This document shows, in pieces, positions 8,524 through 17,814 of a stretch of 64,000 nt of DNA. Source of the DNA: Abditibacteriaceae bacterium (GTDB taxonomy: Bacteria; Armatimonadota; Abditibacteriia; Abditibacteriales; Abditibacteriaceae); NCBI GenBank assembly GCA_019239895.1, contig JAFAZH010000056.1, positions 107,228 through 171,227 of the forward strand, read 5' to 3'. The notes below the pieces were generated by a model. That model saw only the letters and a list, made by a program, of their open reading frames with translations. It was not told the DNA's origin and did not search any database. How positions within the stretch are numbered: the stretch's first letter is position 1; each line of letters opens with the position of its first letter. The position numbers were made by a program, and so were the translations under genes.

Positions 8524-10575
8524 TCAGGGAATTTCCCAGAGCCGAATTGTCGTATCTGCACTGGCGCTGGCAAAAATGCGATCTGTGGGTGAAAAAGCGA
8601 CCGCAGTTACGGCGTCGGTATGCTCTTCTAAAGTGTGAATTAAGAGACCTGTTTGGGTGTCCCAGAGGCGAATGGTACGGTCATAACTACCACTGGCGAT
8701 GAGCTTGCCATCGGGAGAAAAGGCAACCGAGGTGACGCCATAGCTGTGCCCCGCAAGATTAAACAGGCAAATGCCAGTCTCAACATTCCACAGGCTCACG
8801 TTGGAATCTTCGCCGCCAGTGGCCAAAATGCGACCATCTGGTGAGAACGCGACGCAGGCGACCCAGCGGTCGTGGCCGTGACTCGGTAGCTGCTTGACGA
8901 GTTGGCCTGTCGCAGCATCCCAGAGCTTGACAAACGATTCAACGCTGGCGATGGCTAAGGTTGAATTTACCGGCGAAAAGGCGACTGAGTTGACCCAGCC
9001 ATCATGCCCCTGCATGGTATGTAATACACTGCCGCGTTGCACATCCCACAGGGTGGCATCCCCGGCTCGAAAATGGTTCGCTAAGTGTGGCGTGCCATGA
9101 TAGTTACCGCTGCCACAAACCAACATCTTGCTATCAGGTGAAAAAGCCAGGGCTGTTACCCAGTTGTCATTGCCCATCAAGACTTGCAATAGCGAGCGGT
9201 GCAGGGTGGCGAGGCAGGTGCGCGTCCAGGGATTCCAGAGACGCACTGAGCCATCGTAGCTGCCGCTGGCCAGAGTGAGGCCGTTGGGCGCAAAAGCCAC
9301 CGCCGTGACGCGGCGGCCATGTGCATTAAGGGTAGAGAGCAGCGTGCCCGTGCGCGGGTCCCACAACTTCACCATCATGTCATGCCCGCCGCTGGCGAGC
9401 GTCGTGCCCGTTGGCGAAAAGGCCACCGTAGCGACTTTATGGGTGTGATTCTGGAGCGTGGCAAAAGACACTAACTGGGGCGGCTGGGGCGTAGTAGCCC
9501 CTTGCCACTTTGTGTTGAGAGCAGGAGTGGGTAACGAGACATCAGCAGGCGGCGTGGCAACCGGGATACTGCTGGTGGTAGTAAGGTTGTGCGCGATAGT
9601 GGAATTATCGGAGGTGAGCCAATGAAGAAATTCCTCGGCACTTTGCGGACGGCTTTTAACTTCCATCGTCAACCCAGCCTCAACAGCTTTGGCGAGAGGG
9701 GCGCTAACTTGAAGGTTCAACTGTCGTATCGCTGTTAATTCCACTCCGACTGCCCGGTCGGTAGCTGGTGCCGGGGCTTCCCCCGTCAGCAGATGATAGA
9801 GGGTGGCCGCTAACGCATAGATGTCGGTAAAAGGGCCACGCTGGGCACGTTGGGCATATTGCTCAAGAGGCGCATAACCGGGCGTGAGGGTAACAGTCAT
9901 CTGCCGCGTTTTGCCCACTGTGAATTCACGCGCGGTGCCAAAGTCAATGAGGACAACTCGCTTATTATTGGTGACGAAGATATTCTCTGGTTTTATATCG
10001 CGGTGTAGCAAACCGCCATCATGCACTTCGTGCAGGGCTAACGCCGCTTGCCGGATATATTCAACAGCTTCCGCTTCGGGTAACGCGCCGCGTTCCTCCA
10101 CCAATTGGAGAAGAGTTTTGCCCTGAAGAAATTCCATCACCATATAGGCGGTGTTGTTCTCTTCAAAAAGTGTGTAAACGTCTACGATGCCCGCATGACG
10201 AAATTGAGCCAGAATCTGCGCCTCATCCAGAAAACGCTGCCGCGCCCCTAAATAATCTTGGGGCGCAATGGCACTGGGTGGCTGCACCGCTTTAGCGATG
10301 CGCTTGGAGCCATAAGGGAAAAATTCTTTAATCGCTACCGGGCGACGCAGCCGCGCATCCCCCGCCAGGTAGGTAATGCCAAAGCCGCCAATGCCCAGCA
10401 CCTGGCGCGTGATAAATGCACCATCCTGTAAGGCTGTGCCAGGTGCCAGAGTATCGCTGGGCGCATCACCCTTGATACGCAGGCCATTGAGGTTATTGCT
10501 GTGGAGTGGTGTAGCGCAGACAACGCAGACAGTGGCATGATTAGAATTCTCTGCCGCACATATAGGACAAATCAT
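8524..10575 (-). CDS. Zinc-ribbon Ser/Thr protein kinase with WD40 repeats
   Basis: The 683-residue protein has a Cys4 zinc ribbon at the N-terminus (CPIC...CVVC), a Hanks-type kinase domain at about 55-320 and WD40 repeats from about 370 to the C-terminus. All catalytic landmarks are intact: GIGGFG loop, Lys83 in VAIK, HRDIKPEN with Asp193 and Asn198, and DFG at Asp211. There is no membrane segment, so it is probably cytosolic. The WD40 propeller probably recruits partners or substrates, and the ribbon may bind zinc. It lies between two paralogues on the same strand; the gap to the gene at 8388 is about 135 bases, so the genes may be expressed separately. The substrate is unknown. Confidence 0.93.
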   Translation of the reverse strand: MICPICAAENSNHATVCVVCATPLHSNNLNGLRIKGDAPSDTLAPGTALQDGAFITRQVLGIGGFGITYLAGDARLRRPVAIKEFFPYGSKRIAKAVQPPSAIAPQDYLGARQRFLDEAQILAQFRHAGIVDVYTLFEENNTAYMVMEFLQGKTLLQLVEERGALPEAEAVEYIRQAALALHEVHDGGLLHRDIKPENIFVTNNKRVVLIDFGTAREFTVGKTRQMTVTLTPGYAPLEQYAQRAQRGPFTDIYALAATLYHLLTGEAPAPATDRAVGVELTAIRQLNLQVSAPLAKAVEAGLTMEVKSRPQSAEEFLHWLTSDNSTIAHNLTTTSSIPVATPPADVSLPTPALNTKWQGATTPQPPQLVSFATLQNHTHKVATVAFSPTGTTLASGGHDMMVKLWDPRTGTLLSTLNAHGRRVTAVAFAPNGLTLASGSYDGSVRLWNPWTRTCLATLHRSLLQVLMGNDNWVTALAFSPDSKMLVCGSGNYHGTPHLANHFRAGDATLWDVQRGSVLHTMQGHDGWVNSVAFSPVNSTLAIASVESFVKLWDAATGQLVKQLPSHGHDRWVACVAFSPDGRILATGGEDSNVSLWNVETGICLFNLAGHSYGVTSVAFSPDGKLIASGSYDRTIRLWDTQTGLLIHTLEEHTDAVTAVAFSPTDRIFASASADTTIRLWEIP

Positions 10576-10599
10576 TATGCTAAGTCTATTCTTTAAACG

Positions 10600-10641
10600 A
10601 CAATGACTATTGGAGGCTCCACAATGACTATTGGAGGCTCC
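10600..10641. repeat. 21-bp tandem duplication at a gene end
   Basis: The 21-base unit ACAATGACTATTGGAGGCTCC occurs twice in direct succession (10600-10620 and 10621-10641). The second copy contains the stop codon (complement of CTA at 10628) and the last codons of the minus-strand kinase at 10628-13183. The first copy lies between that stop and the start of the downstream kinase (10575). It looks like a recent slippage duplication. Confidence 0.85.
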
Positions 10642-13183
10642 ACACTAAGGGAGAGTGCTGCATAAACACGACTTGGATTGCTTGACCATTAGGGGAGAAG
10701 TGCAAAGCAGATACGGGAGTATCAGAGGTATCATAGGGCAGAAATTTAGATACATCACTCCAATACAGACTTCTTTGGGGCAGGCCGGTCCTAACATTCC
10801 ACAGTTGAACCTTGAGCGGATCGCTGACTATTTTATCCTCGCAAGCTCCGGCTAACGTCTGGCCGTCTGGTGAAAAAGTAAGGGCATACGCGGCATGAGG
10901 TATGTGGTTCAGTAATGTACAATCCTGTGTGTTCCAAAGCCATAGCTCTCCGTGCCAAGTACAACCGGCAAGAATCCGGTTGTCGGGGGAGAAAGCAAGG
11001 GAACGCGCTTGACCTCCGGGTACGTGAAAGCCGTGCAATGCAGCACCTGTTTGTACGTCCCACATATTTATCAAACCAGCTCTGTCGCCACTGGCCAACC
11101 ATTTGCCGTTTGGAGAGAAGGCAAGGTGAGGCGTGTTAAGGTCGTTAACATCTGCGTAAGTTGGAGGTGTGCTGCTAATTGCTGTATCTGCTTTTGGTAA
11201 CGCGTGCAATAGAGTTCTTGTTTTCAGGTTCCATAGCTCAACCACATTTCCCCTGTCTTTGCCACAGGCCAGAATTTGTCCATTGGGAGAAATTGCCAAT
11301 GAGGATGCAATACCAGAAGTTAATATTATGGAAGGTTGTTCTTGCCCCGTTTTCACATTCCACAGTTGGAGAAATGGTTGCCCGCTTGTACTCGCTAAGA
11401 GATTACTCTGTGAAGAAAAAGCCATAGCGCGGATAGGAACCGAGGGGCCAGAGAGTATACGTTTTATCTTTCCACTTGGTAAATTCCAGATGTGAATATC
11501 CCACAACTTTTCTGGTTGTTGCCCTGAATCATATCTCTTACTTCTAAAATAATCTTGAAACCAACTCGCTAACATCTTGCCATCGGCTGAAATAACATCT
11601 TGATCAAGCCTATGGCCGGAGCCTGCCAATGGTAGCCAGTGCAGCTTGACCGTTGAATTTTGTACTGTTGAATGTGTTGCTGTGGAAGCTACTGTGTTGT
11701 TTTGGGTAGCCTGCCTCATCAATTCATAATATGGGTCTCCGGGAAATATTTCACGGCCACCAATGTACGTATGAGTTTGGTAAGGATTACTATATGTCTG
11801 GTAATATTTAGCATCGGATACAAACCAACAAAGTAGCACCAAGACGGCAAAGCTCAGTAATGCTATGCCAATTCCCAACTGTATTGACGCATTTGCCTGG
11901 TTCTGCGATTTTATCGAGTTGGAACCTGTAGTCTGTGTTGGCGGTGCCGGGCTATAAGCGGGTGTAACTTGTGAAGCCGAGTTCGATGGTGAGGAATCTC
12001 CCGTTGGCTGCTGTGGAATAGCTATGGCCGATGGTGATAGAGCTTCATTGAGGCGTATGTAAGACAGGAAGTCAAGGCTTGGCTCTTTTTGATTATTGCC
12101 ATTGGCTGTTTGGCGTGGCATAGAACCTTGAGAGTTGGGTGTGGACGAGGATTGCGTAACCGGTTTGCTTACATAAGGCAAGAACTGATTTATGTCTGTA
12201 TTAAGGAGAGCTGTTTTTGTAGCGACCTCGATAGCTTCCCTATTTAATAGCAGTAAAAACTCTTGCACATTTTGGGGACGTTCGGCGATTTCAGTGGCCA
12301 GTCCTGTCTGCACGGCTGTGGCTACGGCAAGACTTACCTGGGGATTCAGTTGTTGCACCGGGGTTAATTCAACACCCATTGCGCGGTCGGAAGCAGCAAT
12401 GGGCAGTTCACCCGTTAAGAGGTGATACAGGGTCGCGGCTAAGGCATAAATATCAGTGTAAGTGCCGCGTTGGGCACGCTGGGCATATTGTTCTAAAGGA
12501 GCATAGCCGGGAGTGACAATGATAGAGTGATTTTGTGTCTTGCCTGCTACATATTCCTTCGCGGTGCCGAAATCAATCAAGACCACGCGCCCATCCTGAC
12601 ATACCATAATGTTGTCGGGCTTGAGGTCTCGATGCAGCAGCCCGGCCTGATGCACGACTTGCAACGCTTCGGCAACTTTTTCGATATAACCAACGGCTTC
12701 AGCTTCATTCAGATGCTCGCTCCGCTCTTCAAGTAAATGCAAGAGAGTCTTGCCATGCAGAAACTCCATCACCATATAAGCGGTGTCGTTCTCTTCAAAG
12801 CAGGTATAAACATCTACGATGCCAGGATGATGAAACTGGGCGAGAGTGCGCGCCTCCTCCAGAAAGCGATGCTTAATGGTTTCATATTGAGTGGGTGCTA
12901 TGGTGCGGCTTGGCTGCACCCGCTCGTTCTGGCGCAAGCACCCAGTCGGGAAGAATTCCTTAATCGCCACAGGCCGTCTCAACCGCACATCATGGCCCAG
13001 ATAAGTAATGCCGAAGCCGCCTTGTCCCAAGACATGCTGTATGAGGTAAGCGCCGCCTTGCAGCCCTGTCCCCGCCGCTAAACTGAGAGGCGCTAAAGAG
13101 GCACCATCGCTCAGAGGAGTGCCACACGAGATACAAACGGGGGAACTAGCAGAGTTATGAGAGTTGCAGATAGGGCAAAGCAT
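10628..13183 (-). CDS. Zinc-ribbon Ser/Thr kinase with one transmembrane helix and an outer WD40 domain
   Basis: The 851-residue protein has a Cys4 ribbon (CPIC...CISC), a kinase domain at about 50-320 with all catalytic residues (GQGGFG loop, Lys75, HRDLKPDN with Asp186 and Asn191, DFG at Asp204), a Ser/Pro/Gln-rich juxtamembrane segment, one strong transmembrane helix at about 434-455 (IALLSFAVLVLLCWFV), and WD40-type repeats from about 520 onward. The likely topology is an inner-membrane receptor kinase with the propeller outside the cytoplasm, unlike the soluble paralogue next to it. WD40 blades are less regular than in the neighbours. The stop codon lies inside a 21-bp tandem duplication. 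The ligand is unknown. Confidence 0.92.
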   Translation of the reverse strand: MLCPICNSHNSASSPVCISCGTPLSDGASLAPLSLAAGTGLQGGAYLIQHVLGQGGFGITYLGHDVRLRRPVAIKEFFPTGCLRQNERVQPSRTIAPTQYETIKHRFLEEARTLAQFHHPGIVDVYTCFEENDTAYMVMEFLHGKTLLHLLEERSEHLNEAEAVGYIEKVAEALQVVHQAGLLHRDLKPDNIMVCQDGRVVLIDFGTAKEYVAGKTQNHSIIVTPGYAPLEQYAQRAQRGTYTDIYALAATLYHLLTGELPIAASDRAMGVELTPVQQLNPQVSLAVATAVQTGLATEIAERPQNVQEFLLLLNREAIEVATKTALLNTDINQFLPYVSKPVTQSSSTPNSQGSMPRQTANGNNQKEPSLDFLSYIRLNEALSPSAIAIPQQPTGDSSPSNSASQVTPAYSPAPPTQTTGSNSIKSQNQANASIQLGIGIALLSFAVLVLLCWFVSDAKYYQTYSNPYQTHTYIGGREIFPGDPYYELMRQATQNNTVASTATHSTVQNSTVKLHWLPLAGSGHRLDQDVISADGKMLASWFQDYFRSKRYDSGQQPEKLWDIHIWNLPSGKIKRILSGPSVPIRAMAFSSQSNLLASTSGQPFLQLWNVKTGQEQPSIILTSGIASSLAISPNGQILACGKDRGNVVELWNLKTRTLLHALPKADTAISSTPPTYADVNDLNTPHLAFSPNGKWLASGDRAGLINMWDVQTGAALHGFHVPGGQARSLAFSPDNRILAGCTWHGELWLWNTQDCTLLNHIPHAAYALTFSPDGQTLAGACEDKIVSDPLKVQLWNVRTGLPQRSLYWSDVSKFLPYDTSDTPVSALHFSPNGQAIQVVFMQHSPLVWSLQ

Positions 13184-13347
13184 AGTTAATCTACCCCGTT
13201 AGGGTGGCAAAATGCTGTATCAGAAGTCATTAAAGCAATGCCCTGATGAGCCGCAGAAGATAAATTACTATTTTCGCATAACGGTAGGGGCGTGTCACTA
13301 GGCGCAAGAGGGTTTGCCGCGTGGTGTGCGACTACTCAATGTCGGAT

Positions 13348-14511
13348 TTAGAGGCCCCAGAGCCAGATTTCTTCGCGGGCGGTGGTGGCTAAGGTGTTGC
13401 CCACCGGGGCGAAGGCGACACTGGCTACCGTAGTGCCATGATCGGCTAAGGTGTGGGCTAATTCGCCTGTCCAGGAATCCCACAAACGCACTGAGCCGTC
13501 ATAACTGCCGCTGGCGATGAGGCGACCTGAACTCTTGTGCTGAAGGTTAGAAGCAATTGGTTCGTAGGCGACGGTGCCGATGCATCCGCTATGGCCGCGC
13601 ATGGCTTGCACTTTGAACCCTGTTTGAGCCGCCCAGACCCGCACCATCTGATCGTAGCCGCCACTCACCAAGGCATTGCTATTGGGTGAAAAGGCGAGGG
13701 AAGCGGCCCAGAACTCATGGGCGTTTTGCTCCCAGTCCACCGCTTCGGTGCGCAGGTTCAAGACCTGAATTACGCCGTTATCAGTGGCAATAGCTAACAG
13801 AGTATTATCGGGTGCCAGGGCCAGTGCGGTGATACCTTCGCTTCCAGATGCCAGAGTTTTGATGCGCTTGCCGGTGTCGGCACTCCACTGCACCACTGTG
13901 CCATCGCTGCTGCCGCTGATGATTCTTTGCCCCTCGGTCATAAACATCAGGGCGCTGACTTTGCTGAGATGTCCAGCTAACTTGCAAGAAGCAGGGCCGC
14001 CATGCACATTCCACAGGTGTAGTTGTCCATCTTCGTGACCGCTAACGAGCGTGTGCCCATCGGGAGAGAGAGCAATGGTAGTGACGGGTACTGCCGTTTT
14101 TGCCTTGGGCTTGAAGGTAGCACCCGGCTGGTTCGTTTCCAGGTTCCATCGGCGCACTGTGCCATCGGCACTGCCGCTAAATAAGATTGAATCCGTCGCA
14201 AAGGTTAGAGCCGTAACTGGCTTTTCATGACAGCATAGTTTTGACTTGAGGGTGGGCACTTTGGCCCTCACCCCCGTCCCCTCTCTCATTGCATGAGAGA
14301 GAGGAGAGACAGGATGAGCGATGGGTGAAGTGAAACCATTTACCGTGGGGCCTGAATTGGCTGTTCTTAAGGGTGGATGTGCCGTTGCCTGTGGGTGTGC
14401 TTGCGCCCCGGTATGGGCAGGAGCGGGTACGGACTGGGGCAGTGGCGAGCCACAGGTATAGCAGACTTTAGCAGTCACGGTATTTTGAGAATTGCAAAAC
14501 GGGCAAAGCAT
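13348..14511 (-). CDS. Zinc-ribbon WD40-repeat protein lacking the kinase domain
   Basis: The 387-residue protein begins with the same Cys4 ribbon as its neighbours (CPFC...CYTC, residues 3-20) but goes straight through a Pro/Ala/His-rich linker to about seven WD40 repeats (from about 88 to the end). The kinase domain present in the other four members is absent. It may be a kinase-less adaptor that competes with or complements them, or a deletion derivative. Residues about 66-84 (HPVSPLSHAMREGTGVRA) are the translation of an interspersed DNA repeat (14262-14312) that is normally intergenic, so the linker has accepted a repeat insertion without losing the frame. Confidence 0.9.
   Translation of the reverse strand: MLCPFCNSQNTVTAKVCYTCGSPLPQSVPAPAHTGAQAHPQATAHPPLRTANSGPTVNGFTSPIAHPVSPLSHAMREGTGVRAKVPTLKSKLCCHEKPVTALTFATDSILFSGSADGTVRRWNLETNQPGATFKPKAKTAVPVTTIALSPDGHTLVSGHEDGQLHLWNVHGGPASCKLAGHLSKVSALMFMTEGQRIISGSSDGTVVQWSADTGKRIKTLASGSEGITALALAPDNTLLAIATDNGVIQVLNLRTEAVDWEQNAHEFWAASLAFSPNSNALVSGGYDQMVRVWAAQTGFKVQAMRGHSGCIGTVAYEPIASNLQHKSSGRLIASGSYDGSVRLWDSWTGELAHTLADHGTTVASVAFAPVGNTLATTAREEIWLWGL
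14262..14312. repeat. Interspersed G/C-rich repeat fragment inside a coding sequence
   Basis: The stretch TTGGCCCTCACCCCCGTCCC followed by CTCTCTCATTGCATGAGAGAG resembles the intergenic repeats at 40245-40420 and about 56555-56585 (GGGGTGAGGGCCA and CCCCTCTCC motifs). Here it sits within the linker of the WD40 protein and is read through in frame. The CTCTCTCATTGCATGAGAGAG part can form a hairpin. Confidence 0.7.
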
Positions 14512-14607
14512 GGTGTTAGGTGGAGCTTATCAAAATTTACGAACTGGTCTTACGCAGACGCGCTGCTGAAGTAGCGGGTTGGTGAAGTGTTTGCTTAACA
14601 TCACCAG

Positions 14608-16122
14608 TCACTGAACTTTGGGTGCATTCAAGCCTTTGAACACTGTCTCATAATGAGAGTTTTTGAAGTGAAGCGTATAAGCTGTGCGGCGTCCGTGCTT
14701 CACGCCAATGCAAGTGACGGCTGGGGCCGCATCACAGCAAGAGGGCTTAAGCTTGGCTTCGGCGGCTTTGCGCTTCTGTTGGAATGCGATGCCAGAAGAA
14801 ACAAAGGCCCAAAGCACTAAAGCGATCCAAAGCGATATGCCAATGGAGAAACAACCGCCAAAAATGGCAACAAAGCAGAGGATGAGATATTTGACCATGC
14901 TCCCATTAAACAGAAAAGAGAAGAAACCCGTGCGGGCGGCTTCCACATGCTGTACGCAGTCGGAGCAATAGGGCACCAGCCAACCTCGTGTATCTTTAGT
15001 GACTTTGCCCTGTGATAAATAAATCACGGGCAGGGCGGAATCGCTGGGGCCGCCACAGCAGGCGCATTGCTGGGGCCAGGCGAGGGTATCGCCCGCGAAC
15101 TTCTGGCCGGGTTGCTGCGAGGCTATGGATAAAGAACCAGCGGCGGCATCGCTCACTAAAGCGAGAGGCACGGCTCCAGTGTCTAAGGCCCAGAGAAAAT
15201 CACGCACTGTTTGAGGGCGTTGGTCTACTTTTACTTCCAAAGCCCACATCACGGCATCGCTGACTTTCTCGCTGATTTCGGGACGCACCTGATGTGGTGA
15301 CTGAAGCTCCACACCTGCCGCGCGGTCAGTGGCCTGCACGGGTGGCTGCCCGGTCAGTAGGTGATACATCGTCGCGCCTAGGGCATAAATATCGGTAAAA
15401 GCGCCAAAGCGGGCTTGCTGCCCATATTGTTCAAGAGGGGCATAGCCAGGCGTCACCATCGAAGTCATGCGTTTGGTTTTATCGGCGGTAAAGGTGCGAG
15501 TGGTGCCAAAATCGAATAGCACAACCCGGCCCACATCTGTGACAATTACGTTATCCGGCTTAATATCACGGTGCAATAAACCAGCGTTATGCAAGGTTTC
15601 AAGAGCGGAACCGACTCTTTGCACGGCATTGACAGCTACGGCTTCGGGTAACACCCCTTGCGTCTCGACCAGTTCCTGGAGGGTCTTGCCATGCAAGAAT
15701 TCCATCACCATGTAAACCGTGCCATTCTCCTCAAAGAAGGAATGGACGTGGACGATGTTGGGGTGCTGAAAACGCGCTAAAACGCGGGCTTCATCGAGAA
15801 AATGGGTGCGCGCACTCTGAAAGGCTTCAGCACTAAGCGTCTTGGCGGGGACAATGGTGTTGCCGTCCCGCCGACTGCCAAAAGGGAAGAATTCTTTAAT
15901 GGCGACGGAGCGACGCAGGCGCGTATCCACGCTCAGGTAAGTGATGCCAAAGCCACCTTGCCCCAGCATTTTGGTAATCACAAACATGCCATCTTGCAGA
16001 CCCGTGCCGGATGTCAAGGCATCGGAGGTGCCATCGGACGCGTTGGCCGTTAAAGCTGTGCCACAGGACTGGCAAGCATCGGCTCCTATGGGATTTTGCA
16101 CATTGCAGATGGGGCAGAACAT
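14608..16122 (-). CDS. Zinc-ribbon Ser/Thr kinase with C-terminal Cys-rich and double membrane segment
   Basis: The 504-residue protein has a Cys4 ribbon (CPIC...CQSC), an intact kinase domain at about 48-310 (GQGGFG, Lys76, HRDIKPDN with Asp186 and Asn191, DFG at Asp204), then a different C-terminus from its paralogues. That region has a CACCGG...CSDC cluster at about 353-385, which could be a second zinc site, two adjacent hydrophobic helices (LILCFVAIFGGCFSIGI and LWIALVLWAFVSSGIAF), a basic linker and a short tail with a CC pair. It lacks WD40 repeats. It is the first gene of the minus-strand kinase array and lies downstream of the von Willebrand A gene (16444-17814), which shares its orientation. 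Confidence 0.92.
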   Translation of the reverse strand: MFCPICNVQNPIGADACQSCGTALTANASDGTSDALTSGTGLQDGMFVITKMLGQGGFGITYLSVDTRLRRSVAIKEFFPFGSRRDGNTIVPAKTLSAEAFQSARTHFLDEARVLARFQHPNIVHVHSFFEENGTVYMVMEFLHGKTLQELVETQGVLPEAVAVNAVQRVGSALETLHNAGLLHRDIKPDNVIVTDVGRVVLFDFGTTRTFTADKTKRMTSMVTPGYAPLEQYGQQARFGAFTDIYALGATMYHLLTGQPPVQATDRAAGVELQSPHQVRPEISEKVSDAVMWALEVKVDQRPQTVRDFLWALDTGAVPLALVSDAAAGSLSIASQQPGQKFAGDTLAWPQQCACCGGPSDSALPVIYLSQGKVTKDTRGWLVPYCSDCVQHVEAARTGFFSFLFNGSMVKYLILCFVAIFGGCFSIGISLWIALVLWAFVSSGIAFQQKRKAAEAKLKPSCCDAAPAVTCIGVKHGRRTAYTLHFKNSHYETVFKGLNAPKVQ

Positions 16123-16443
16123 GATGTGACCCTTCGGCTTACAACATTAAAAGGTTAGTTTAACAATTCGGCAGATTCATTAGCCACAGAACCACACGGA
16201 AGAACACGGAAAGAGAATAGTTAACAGTAGCCGCCCGCGAACGAACGGGTGCCTCGTAAGTCTTGAATAGTAACACTTTGTCATTCTGAGCGCAGTGAAG
16301 AATCTACTACCGGTGTTCATAGACTTTTGCTATTACTCTAAAGACACGCAAAGTAGATTCTTCGCTGCGCTCAGAATGACAGGCTTAAGATAGCCGGATT
16401 TCAGTTATGGTTGTAAAGCCAACCAATATCAATCTTTGTAGCT
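16123..16443. other. Intergenic stretch with repeats, no gene seen
   Basis: This 321-base gap holds a fragment of an accacacggaagaacacgg-type repeat near 16182-16213 and the palindromic element at 16279-16381. No coding frame is convincing. Confidence 0.6.
16279..16381. repeat. Palindromic TCATTCTGAG element, copy 1
   Basis: The left arm (16279-16307, starting TGTCATTCTGAGCGCAG) and the right arm (16353-16381) are inverted repeats of 29 bases with one mismatch. Related elements lie at 31259-31367 and 52140-52242. This looks like a small non-autonomous, MITE-like interspersed repeat. Confidence 0.85.
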
Positions 16444-17814
16444 TCAAGCTCCCGTCAATTTACGAATCTCATGCTCCGAAGGCACACCCTCATTTTTAGA
16501 GGTTGGCTCAATGCGAATCGTGCGGGTGCGACCGCCCAGAGAAACGGTTTTGCGCATCCCGGACGAAATGGTGCCGGTTCTGTCGAGTTCATCCAGGGCG
16601 TTATCAATTAAACGGGTCATGGGGGTGTTGCCAATGCGGTGCGTCACGCCCTTGGCGGCTTGCAAAGTTTGACGCGCCAGCGGAGCATCGGTGGCGGCCT
16701 GGGTCATGGCATCTTGCACCATGCGATCCACGTTGCGTTGTTGCACGTAACTCAAGACTTCGGTTTCCACTGTGGCAACGGAATTTTCATCGGGTGTAAA
16801 GGTCACGAAGAGGTCTTGTGGCGGCAACTCATCGCGTCGCTGGAAGCCGGGCACATGGCCAGTGAGACCAACCTGCGTAAGCCGCACGCGACTGGCGGGA
16901 CGTGACAAGCCCGCGGCGGTGAACTCTAAGACGAAAACGGTGTAATCGCCTGCGGCGATGTTCCCTAAGTGGTGGGGTGCTTCTTCCACGTTAATGTCAG
17001 CCAGACTGGGATAAACCCGCGTGAAGCTATCGAGGGTGATGCCCTTGACGGTCGAGACAGTCGCGCGTAAATCAGTGATGACTTCGCGCACCGAAGAGCC
17101 AACTTCCACATCCAGAATGTCGCGCAGTTGCGCCATGTTGTGCAGGTGATAGGGGCGACCCTGGCTGGTCTCGGAGACGTGGCGCATCAGGTGTTCGTTA
17201 TATTCGTCGCCAATGCCAATAGCGATAACCGGCGTGTTATCCGGCGCGCACTCCGCGGCTAAAACCCGGCATTCTTCTTCGTCGAAAGTTTTGCCATCCG
17301 TCAACAGCAGCATTCTTTTGGCAACATGCGCTGGTAGCCCACGTAGTTCTTGCACCGCATTGCGAATGCCCTTGGCCATGTGTGTGCCGCCAGAACAGCG
17401 ACGCAACGATTCCACGGCCTCATGCGCGGCGTGCTTGCGCGCCAGGGGTGTGAGCGGCAGGAGGGTTTTCGCGTTGTCGTCAAAGTGAATCACCGTCACA
17501 TGGTCGGTGTCCTGGAGCCGGGGATCATCTATGAGAGCATGGGCGGCGCGAATGGCCCATTCTAATTTTGTGCCCTGGTTAGGCGTGGCTCGTTCCAGGT
17601 CGCGCATCTGCTGATTATATTTTGACCCGGTGTTAGGGCTTGAGCCTTCCTGCATCGAGCCACTCGTATCAATGACTAAAGCAAAGGCGAGGGGCGGGCG
17701 ACCCTGGGCGACCTCTTGCTGGGGAATCAGCTTGAGCATGACGAAAAGCTTCTGCGGGTCGGGCGTCCCCGCGCGCAAGTTAGCACGATGCGGTTTGAAG
17801 ATGAAGTTGAGCAT
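16444..17814 (-). CDS. von Willebrand factor A domain protein
   Basis: The 456-residue protein has a VWA domain from about 42 to 230. The metal-ion-dependent adhesion site is visible as D49-T-S51-G-S53 (VIDTSGSM), with further strand motifs DHVTVIHFD and KRMLLLTDG. No signal peptide or membrane segment is seen, so it is probably cytosolic. The C-terminal half contains a beta domain and an all-alpha tail. In many bacteria cytosolic VWA proteins are encoded beside Ser/Thr kinases and FHA or PP2C proteins; here it precedes the zinc-ribbon kinase array on the same strand, so it may be a partner or substrate. The partner relationship is an inference. Confidence 0.92.
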   Translation of the reverse strand: MLNFIFKPHRANLRAGTPDPQKLFVMLKLIPQQEVAQGRPPLAFALVIDTSGSMQEGSSPNTGSKYNQQMRDLERATPNQGTKLEWAIRAAHALIDDPRLQDTDHVTVIHFDDNAKTLLPLTPLARKHAAHEAVESLRRCSGGTHMAKGIRNAVQELRGLPAHVAKRMLLLTDGKTFDEEECRVLAAECAPDNTPVIAIGIGDEYNEHLMRHVSETSQGRPYHLHNMAQLRDILDVEVGSSVREVITDLRATVSTVKGITLDSFTRVYPSLADINVEEAPHHLGNIAAGDYTVFVLEFTAAGLSRPASRVRLTQVGLTGHVPGFQRRDELPPQDLFVTFTPDENSVATVETEVLSYVQQRNVDRMVQDAMTQAATDAPLARQTLQAAKGVTHRIGNTPMTRLIDNALDELDRTGTISSGMRKTVSLGGRTRTIRIEPTSKNEGVPSEHEIRKLTGA

